Source of the DNA: Theocolax elegans
Lineage: Eukaryota; Arthropoda; Insecta; Hymenoptera; Cerocephalidae
Direction: 5' to 3'
DNA length: 64,000 bases
NCBI GenBank assembly: GCA_026168455.1
Contig: CM047426.1
Coordinates: 1,175,501-1,239,500 of the forward strand
Shown piece by piece: positions 12,901 to 23,900 of this stretch; position 1 is the stretch's first letter; the number at the start of each line of letters is the position of its first letter. The notes under the pieces were generated by a model. That model did not search any database. It was not told where the DNA came from and saw only the letters and a list, made by a program, of their open reading frames with translations. The translations under genes and the position numbers were made by a program.

Positions 12901-15900
12901 AGTTGATTCGAGTTTATTTTATTATTTGCAAGTATTAAATATATATACATATGAAAAAACTTTGTCATAATTATTTAGCTATTATTATATTAATTATAAA
13001 TTTTAATTATAATAAAAGTTATACTTAAAAAAATTTATAGTTTATTATTTTTAATAATTTAATAAATTTTATTGCGTTAAAATTTACTAATCTTGTCACT
13101 TATTTTTATGCATTTTCAATTTATTTATTTTACTAAATAAATCTATTTTTATCATATTTAATTACACACTATCTTTAATAAATTTTGTTTTAATTTCAAC
13201 ATTTTATTATATACACTGTATTAATTATAAAAAACTTAAATTACCGAAAAACTTTTAATTTGATACATATAAAAGAACTTTAAAAACTTTATTATCACTA
13301 TTATTTATGTTTTTTTTTAATTACACGTTCATTAAAGCACACTTCAACCAAATACAAAATTAATTATATTTCCGTACCATAACTTTTAAATAATAAAACT
13401 TATATCCAATACTTCGCACTAAAACTTTTATTATCACCTCGAACCGAGTGTACACTTTATATTCTATTTTTCATTTTCCTCGAACCTGTCAAAAATCGTA
13501 CAGTCGTATGGCAGTTTACAAAGAGGAAGCGGAAAAAAAAATAGAATCGTCTTATATACCTACACGCACATCATCGTGAAACGAAAGAGCCGCCGAAAGA
13601 AAACTACGAAAAACGGCAAAACCCTAAAATGTGACTAATACGCGAGGAGTAATTATCTTAAAAATTCGATACGTTTGACACACAAATACATTTTCTCTCG
13701 ATAAGATTTCCTCTTTCACAAACAATGCGACCATTTTCTCTTCCCGATAAAAATTGTGCGTTTTAGTCGAGAAGTGAATGAAATTTAAGTTTGGAGTTTT
13801 AGTTAGAAAATCTATTTGTCTATAAGTCGATTTTATTTTGTATTCAATAATAATAACGTTTTCGCGATGTGATTTGAAGGAAAATTCGGTTCAATATTTT
13901 TTCGTTGATTTATAATAGTATTTAAAGGACCTACACGTTATCCCAAAAAATTTGAAATTATTATTAAAAATGTGAATTAATTAATTTAATCTCGTTAACA
14001 TTAATTTTATCATTTACCAACGATAATTATTTTTTTTCTATTTACGACAGAAATAGCAAAGAAACTAATAATTTAAGTAAGACAAGGAAAAAAAACGCAA
14101 TCGGTGGCTTCGAGAAAATTGAAAACAAACAAAAGTTTAAAAAAGTTTTTTCGAGTTATCCTGCGTCATCCTTGGTAACCGTATTTGAGGTATATCCACC
14201 TTAAATACACATCGGAAAAGAACTTTCGAGTTTACACAAAAAAAAGAGAGAGAGAAAGAAGAAAAGAATCGTATATAGACACTCGAAAAATCAATGTTGA
14301 ACAACTCTTAGTATAATAAATCTTTGAAAGTTAACGATTGCGATAATATCCCAAAAATGTTATAACATAATTGTAAAATCAGAAGTAAGATGCTATACAC
14401 TTTGACAATGAAAAGAAATGTGTCAATTTAAACTACAATTAAATTACGATTGTCTGTAATTGTTAATTGTAACCAGGTAAATAAATAAGTAACATAAAAA
14501 AGAAAACTTAGAATTTGAAAAATTAATATAACAATGAATTTAAATTACGGTTAAATAACAAATAATTAAAATAAAAAATAAAACAACTTTTAATCTAAAA
14601 AATTAATAATTCAACGAGAAGAAAATAATAATTCAATCAACTCGGTTTGATAAACCAGAAATTTCGAATAAAAAAATTATCGTATACATCAAATTTTCTC
14701 AGCCGGTTGATGGAAACGTATATATACGCGTGGGCGACCACACCAAAGCTTATTTACAAAAAAAAAGAACCGACCCGACAATCTAATAAAATTAATCAAT
14801 AACCTTCCGATATAAACATTGGTTATTTTTTTTCTTTCTCGATTGCACCTTTTGTTTATTTATTTAACTTTACACACAATTATAAAATTGCGTTTAACTT
14901 CTCTTCATCTACAATGGGTTTCCATTACAACGAGGTCGCAATTAAATGCCAGTCCATTAATTCTCACGTACAAACCGTGTTTTCCTTTTTTTTTCTCTCT
15001 CTCTCTCCTTTCTGTCTTACGCGTCGACGTAACTTTTTTTCTCTCCTTTTTATTCCTCGCGTCGATAGAAAAACTGATCGAGAAGTATTTAACTCCCGTA
15101 TACCCTACGAGAGGAGAAAAAAAAAAGAAGTAAATCCTAGTTTCGAACGAATTTGCTGGGTAACTTTTAGAAAAGATACGCTGATATACCCTGTGATTTG
15201 ATTAAAATTTAGATTTATCGGTTTCATTCATTTACTTTTATTTATTTCTATTCGACGCTCTCTCATTAAAAACCAATGATAATAATAACCTATTCGCGAG
15301 AAAATATTTTTAATTTTTAATTTTGTTATTAACACTGATGGGATATACTTGAACTATGAAAATTTTCATGACTACGAGATATTTATACTTAATATTTGTA
15401 CTTAATTTTTTTCGAATGAGATGTAGTAAAATCTATCACACTTTAATCATATTACTAAAAAATTTATCTTCTCGGTCGCAATAGTTACCTAAAAATTTTG
15501 TAATTACACTCTTTGTTATTAAAAATAATGTGATATTTTAATAATGATTACTAATATAATTAATAATAATAACTGAAAATAATTAAATAATTGAAATAAT
15601 ATGCAATATTAATAATACTATAATAAATTACTTATAAACAAATAAATCATTATTATAATTTCCTAATCGAAATCAGAGGACGCACAAAATGTTTTGTTGA
15701 CCAAAAAATGTCCAATAAATCATGATGTGCAATGCCCAAAGAATAGTCTGAATTAACCTGAAAATGCTCAATTTCGACTAAGTATATTATCATCATTATC
15801 ATTATAATTTTCATAATCATTCCTATTATAATTATTACTCCAATTTGTGTCGAACAAGTATTTCTGTCGTTCGGTTTTAATTTGGAAATATAAACTAAAA

Positions 15901-17952
15901 ATCGTGGTCGTTGTTTTTAATACATAAAAAAGTAAGATAGAAAGGAAAAGAGAGAAAGGTTATATAAACAAAAGTGTAAAGGATTGTTTTCGCAAAAGAG
16001 AGTAGGTCTCGAGTGATATTAAGCGTAGTCGTTGAAACATCCGAAAGTTAATTAAAACCGGGTGTATATAATACACATATAGTAAGAGTGGAGAGGAGAG
16101 ATGGAGAGGGAAGGAGTAAAATAATACAGACCTCGAGCAAAATAGGACCAACTTGATCGTTGGAGAGTATGTTAGGATTCGACGAGGATACTTCTCCTTG
16201 CTGAACAGCATGACTATTCGAGCCTGTCTGTTGATTGATGTGCCGAATCTGCAAAGGAAAAAAAAAGTGGGGTTATATATAGGTATTGCGTTACATTACG
16301 GGTTTTAAGTTTCTTATCCTCTTGGGATCCGAAATTTCGGATTTCGAACGGCATAGTATGGATATTATTAAAAACATTTATATATGTACATTAAACGAGT
16401 TTTGGTTTCCAAAAATTTTAATATCGAGAGTACAGTGATATTAAAACTTATACGAGTCTTCGTTTAGTGTAATTGTAAATTTATCGTTTTTTTTTTTTTT
16501 TGCCAACTTTTTCGATTGATCGGTACATTCGATTTACAGGCTAAGAGGATTTCGTACCTCCACCACCGACATTTATAGATTTTTGAACCATGTATTTATC
16601 AATTTAAATATTCTCCCTAATATATCAATCAAGTAAATCAATCAAATGCATTCTTTGAAGTATCTGGTTAAATAACTGTTTTAATATACTATTTATTAAT
16701 ATAGTTAAACGAAACGTAATTAAAAACGAAATATAATTAAAAAGTATATATATTACAAAAATCTGTAATGAGAAACATCCTCCCCTTAACATTCTAAAAT
16801 AAAAAATGTTCCCGTTTATTCGCCAAAAAGTAAATAAATCATCCATTCCAAAGTAAAAAGTAATCATCGTCAAAAAAGAAAAAGTTTCGATCGATTTCGA
16901 ACTAAAACGCAATCCGCGTCTTCGCCCGGATTATCGAAGAAAGAGCGAAGAAAAAAAAAGACCAAGCGATAAGACGATTGAGTCATATATATCTGATTAT
17001 CGAGGGAACAATAATGTACAGTAACAACAACGAAAAATCGAGCGATATAGAAAATCCTGAGCGCGGTATTGCAAAATAAACCCCTTTCGCAAAAAGAAGA
17101 ATCCTATACATAGCGAAAATTAAAAAAAGTATGAAATAATGTAATGAAAGAAATAGTAACCGTGAGATTCCATTATTTTTTTATGTTTTTCTCCCATTTT
17201 TTACGCATTTTATAACGTTTATTTACATTTTATTAAATTTTCTTTCTTACTTTTGCAGTGTTTATCGTCATCGGACAGTTATATATTTTAAATTAAAATT
17301 GTAAGAAAGTGTAGCAAAATGTGAAGAAAAATAAGAAAAAATAAAAAGCTACGTTATTTTATGTTTATTTACCTATATATCTATACGTTCGATTACTCTT
17401 TTCTACTTTTTCTTCCATTTAATTACTGTTCATTTCATTTTTTCTTTCATCCTTTTTGTTACAAATTAGTATAATCTGAATAACTACTAAAATAAATTGA
17501 TTGTACTGGGAAAATCCGAAAAATGTAAACAACAATGAAAAGAAAATGTAAATAAGTGTAAGAAATATATAGTAAATAAAAAAGGTAAGAAAAATCGTCG
17601 AAAATGAAATACAGAGCGTTACCGTTTGTCTGTATAATGTTTCGTGTATCGTATTTTATTTATTTTCCCGAGTATATAGGGAAGGAAGATAAGATATACG
17701 GAGGTATACAGGATCCACAGAGGCTGCATCGCTTAGGGACGACGACGAGGTCCTCGAGTCTCGTTGTAAAAGTGTCGTGTTGTCGAGTGATCGGTAAGGG
17801 GGTTGCCCTACGTTACCGGCCGGCCCAGAGGTTCACGGTCAGACGGGATAGTAACGACCTTGAGCTCGTATTTCCCGCGGCCGACAGATCGCGTCGTAAT
17901 CGCGGTGAGTTAACATGTGGCCTCGAAAAGTCGGTGACTTCGCGCTAGAGAG

Positions 17953-17984
<32 letters not shown>

Positions 17985-20900
17985 GCCTCGAGAGAACAAC
18001 CGTACGGATGCGACGTTGCCGTTTACAATTTTGCTCGAAAAGAGCGAGAGGGGCCCTCCTTGGATTCTTCCGGCCGTGTTCGCGAGCGTCCCTCACTCTC
18101 CCTCTCTCTCTCTCTCTCACTCTCTTTCTTTCTTTCTGTTGGTTTCGCGAAAGCAGTCGTACCAACGCTCCTGTATACACACACACACACAGGCGCGCGC
18201 GCGCACACACTCGCACACCCACACGCAAACGCAACATCTCATCCCTGCGCTTTTCCATTCTTAGGGTTGAGAAGTGAATATACGCAGGGTTCGTTGAACT
18301 CGCTCCCCCTTGTCCCATACGTACGCACAAGCGCGTGTGTGCGTGTACACGCGGTCTACGTCTAAACGTACCGTAGTGCACGCGTATATAACCTGTATAT
18401 ATATAGAGAGAAGAGAAAGATAGATGCATCTCACCTGTTCGACGGTTCTCTGGAGGATCTGACATTTGTCAGTCTTGCCAGAGCTCATGTCCGTTGCGGA
18501 GATCAGCACGGCGAGCTCATCGATGTAGTGGTTCTCCTGGGTCCGTCGTCGTTTCTCGTTAAGGCACTTGTTACTGCAACGTCAACACAAACACACATTT
18601 ATATATACATGTATATATATGTATCTCCTCTCGGTATAGACATTGAATTACGCGCGTTTTGCCATTTATTTATTTATTTATTTTTTTTTCGTATCTCGCA
18701 TCCTAATACCATGTACTATTGTGCCAGGTGCAATATCACTAATATGCACTTGGATGGGGGTCATATATGCCAGAGTGAAAGAGAGAGAAAGAGAGGACGA
18801 CAAGTATTCCGTCTTATCTTATCTTTCGCGCAAACGTGTACGTGGAGAATGCGATTTTCTTTTTCTTTTCATTCGCATATTATGCGTCCCCCAAGTATAC
18901 GCCGAAAATTACTCATTTTTATTATATATACCTATAATTTTTATTTGTTTTCGATATTACGAACGATATATACGCTTAAGACCTTTATTTTAACATCATT
19001 TTTGGTTACACGTTTATAAGAAATGGAGATTCATCGCGTTCTGTTATTATTTTTTAATCGATCCGGCAATTTATACCAACTCTCAAGTTATATTGGGTTT
19101 GCATTTGATTTATGATAGAAATTTAACCGTTTTTTTTAATGGTTTTACTATTATAGAATTCGATGATTTATAGATTGTAACTTACAATTATTTACTGATT
19201 CTAAAAGAAAAAAGTCGTATTTATGATTTAATTTATTATGATTAGTACTTACGATTTATTTACTGATTATTAAACAAATTTTCGAACTTATAATTAATTA
19301 TAATTATTACTTACAATTACTTACTAATCTTTAAAATACTATCGAAATTATGGTTAATTATAATTATCAATTATATTTATACATGAAAATCCATTTTACT
19401 TTTTATTAAGAATTGTGTGTAATTATTATTTTTTCTTTTGTTTTTTAATTTAAACGTATACATCAAAATTAACTACAAAAAAACACTATAACTTATTAAA
19501 AAAAAGTAAATAAATAATTTTTATTACCCTAAATTCACAAATTTATACGCTCACTGTACACCACTTTCCGTAATAACAATCATTTAATTAATTACGAGGA
19601 ATTACTAACCTCTAGGAAATATTCAAGCTTATAACGTCCACCAATAAAATCCATATATTTTTAGATTCGGTTGATTTATACACGGATAGACGACGAAAAA
19701 GGAACGAACTTTTTCTGCTGACTCAAACCCATAATTCTAGTCTTACTATACATATTCTGTTTTTTTTTTTTACAAAATTTTGAAAAATATATTAAATTTC
19801 AATACGGTACGACTACGCGATTTTTTTTATTAAAAAAAGAAAAAGAAAGATTTACGAATTATATTAATTTTAATTTTACGGTGATATTCGCTAAATTTAT
19901 GAAACATGAATTTATATGGAATCGAGGTGAGGATTAAAAAAATATAATAGGTCATACTTTAATATTCGCTTTACGCTTTGCCGATAATACAATCGCAATA
20001 GATCCGTTACACGGTTAGACTTGCACAATTACCCTTGAAACGTAGCAAAATCTATACGTTTTCTTTTACTATTTACAATGATGTCAATAAAAAAAACACT
20101 TGAGATTTATTAAGAAAGTTTACATCGAATTTTTTAAGAGGTTGGTACTTATTTATTACGATTTGCGTTAAATTCAATTTGATCATTTTTATTAAAAGTG
20201 AATTTTTTTATTTCGTAGAGAGGGTTATTGATAGTTAGTTCGATTAACAATTTATTTCGAAATAACTATTTTTTTAGTTGATAAGTTAAATATAATAAAA
20301 AAAAATTAAAAAAAAGTTAAATATAATAGGTAATTACAATAATTATCTGAATAATTATCAAATTCGAGTAAATTATGATTACTTGAGTATAACTTTTAAC
20401 TAATTTTTTTCTAATATTGGTTATAAATCGTGAACGTGATAAATTATCATCAATAAAAATATGTATTATTAGTGTTAGCAAAAGATGTTAAAATATTAAA
20501 AATAAAATAAAATTATGCACTAATATCACATTATTTTTCTCAAATAAGAGTGTTGGTTTTTTAAATTTCTTTGTTTTAATACCAACTTAACCAAAAATAT
20601 ATTATAAATTCATTAAATATATAAGGATTTTTTAAACGATTTTTAGCCGAAAATGGGCGATTTAACCAAGTATGAAAAGTTAAAAAACATTTTATAATTA
20701 TTAATATTTCGAATTTAATAAAATTATATAAAATGATTAATCTCTAAAGAAATAACAATATATGATTTTCACCAAAGAGTTATCTAATTTTTATCTCAAA
20801 ATTATCTAACAGTTATCTAAAAATCGGTCGCGATCTCTTTACCTACGCATCCAACAATTTTTTTTTCTCCAACAACGTTATAAATCACACCTCAGTTAAA

Positions 20901-23900
20901 CAATATAAAATATTTCACGACAACGTTGGTTATTTAATCAAAATTTATACAAAACACATCTCGAAACCGAAAATTATTATATTTACACGAGTATCAAGTG
21001 AAAATTATAAAAAAATTTTTTCTTCCCCAGTACAAATATTTCCTCCCAAAAATAATGATTGACATTTTTATTACAAAGATTCAACAAGCGATACACACAT
21101 TATTTGTTTATCTCCAGCTTATCTGCGAATAATTACGCTTTTAAGATTATATATATACACACGTTGTTTAAACCTCTATTTTTATTATTATTATACACAT
21201 TTATTTATTTGCTTGTTAAATATTCGTTGCGGCGTAACAATCCCTTGACCCGAATAAAAATATCAATTTTGAAAAAAAAAAAATATTCGTGTATCGAATA
21301 AATATTAAAAAATCCTACGATTGGAATTATGAGCAGCGATCGTTTACTATACGCGTAACGATCACTGACACGTCTTTGAACGGAACTAAAAAAAAAAAAT
21401 TAAAAAACTCCGCGATAAATTTAAAAATACACTCACGATTTTGATCGATGCATCTGTACATGTGCGTATACTTCAAATTGAAAGAGGAAAACAAAAAGAA
21501 ATGTGTACGAAGTTAAAAATTTGAATTTAATATTAACCCGCGTGCTCGAAACCCAAAGAGATATAAAAAGGTATTTTACATATTTTTTAATTACACCGAG
21601 TATAATAATAATAACAATAATAAAGGGAATAACGAATACTCAAAGAAGATGACACTTGAAAAGGAAACTCCTCTCATTTTCTTTTTCCTTCTTCTCGACG
21701 ATATATATATATTTTTTTTTGTATACATCGTGCCACTCGTATATACAGAATTGTTCGTAAAAAAAAGACGGACACTCGCGTGTAAAGCCATTTAAAACTT
21801 TAACTTCGAAATGTACTCGGCAACTGTGTAAAAATGAAGTAGGGGAGAAGATGAGAGAGAAAGAGAGGAAAAAAAACTAGGGAGATGTCGAGAAAATTTG
21901 CTTCCACTCTGATAATTTCAAAACTGGCTAGCATTATTACTCTGGTCTGTATAATATATATATACACACACAAACCGAAGTGCACTTGATAAATTTCACT
22001 CGCTTTGCTTTACATTTATTTATTTTGTTAATCGCAAATAATTTGAAGTATAAATCGTTTTACATTGATCGAAGTTCAGTTGGATAGGATTTTTCGTTTG
22101 TCTTGGAGTGGGTATACACGTGTGTGTAAGCGAATGCTAATGAGATTGAAATAAAAGCGAATTTTTTTTATTTGGAATGAAACACACGAGGAATCGAAAG
22201 TTTCCGAGAGTCAAAAATAGAGAAAGAAAGAAAAATTAGCATTTAACTTCGTCGGACGATTAATCGAGAGTGATGGAATCGAGTTGTAATTGCGAATGAT
22301 AGATAATAATTTTGATTTAATTGATAATGATAGTTTGTAAGATGAAGTCGTTGAGGAATGTTTTATATCGCACTAATAGATGTAATATTCTAAATTGGAA
22401 ACTCACGTAGTACGAAAAATTATTGTTATCAGAACTCGAAACGTAATTTTATAAAAATATCGAGAAAACAGATTACTTAAACTATTCCTTATCTAAATTT
22501 TTCCGAAATCAAAGTTTTATTCGTTTTGTTCTGCAATTTTGAAAAATGAAAAATCGCTGTTGCTAAGTCAGAATCAATCTTACGTTCGAGTGAATCTCTG
22601 TTCCGATTCAGTAAAAGTGATTTTTTTATACAGTGAGCTCAAGATACGATTTTACCCACTGTTCGTTTTTTAAAAATCGCATTTACATCCTCTGTATCAA
22701 AAAATATTGATCGATACACGTGTGAAAGATGATTTTTAAACGAGTGAGAATTTGATCGTCCAAGCGAATCGCAGTTCACTTTCACACTAGTATCGATAAG
22801 TATCTGCTTTACACTTTAAAATTGGAGAACAAAATCAGTAAATTATTAATTTCGGAAACATATCGATTGAAAAAAATAAAGGACGAATCGAGAATCTACT
22901 TATTTTTCGATCTCTCGAATCAGTAAAATAATAGAGATTCTCTGGAACGTAAGAATTATTTTTAATTCTTTAAAATTAACGAGGAAATTGGATAAAATTT
23001 TTATTTTCGAAAAACTTGGATAGAAGAGTATTTTAGTGAACTGTTTTACCGATGTCTTAATAACATAATATGAAAGAGAGACAACTCGTGAATACCCATA
23101 AAATAAAAAGTTGGTTAAAAACAAGGAAAAGTTGTTACCACTGTTATATAAATAAATGTAATATGTTTATAATCAGTAGTAATAGTTTAACCCTTGAAAC
23201 ATTCCAGCATTTTAATTAAATTTTAATTTCAAGATATTTAACGATAGGTATTATTACATTTATTTCAAATTAAGACTATTTTAATATAAATTTGAACTTT
23301 TTTTCAGATACTTTTAAGCCAATATACCAGTATATCGTTAAGAATAATTTTTCAGATAATATGCATAATTGTTTGAGACATATTTAAAACTTATTTATAA
23401 CACAATTAAGATAATATTACAACTATTTCAAGTTGGATTTTCCTAATAAAATTTCCGATGATAAAATAGAATATTGTTAGAAAATTACCTAAAACGATAA
23501 TTTTTGGTTAACCTATAAATTCATAAATTTCTAATTGATTCGAAAGGATTTATAATATCTTTGTATAAAATGAGCCTTAACGATATTTGGTATATCATCT
23601 TGAAAACATCTGAAAACCGTTCAATTTTATTATAATGAAATTACATTATTTAAGCTATATTAAAAATAAATAGTCTTAACTAGTAACAAATGCAGTTAAT
23701 TTTATAATTTACTACGCTTCAAATGCATTTCAATATTATCTTAATGTAAGAGTTAGCAGGTCGAAGAAAATATTTTTTTTCTATCTTAATGATCTAACAC
23801 TTTTGTGGCATATATGTATAGTAAAAATATGAACTTTTCTAGAATATTTCAATAAGATAGAATTATTTTACTCAAAGTTGCATCACATCAACATTTTATT

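Noticed and set aside
17839..18465. 208-codon minus-strand frame over the intron 2 GC block
   Set aside because: Composed of translated GA/CA dinucleotide runs; no domain. Stop-poor because of the repeats.
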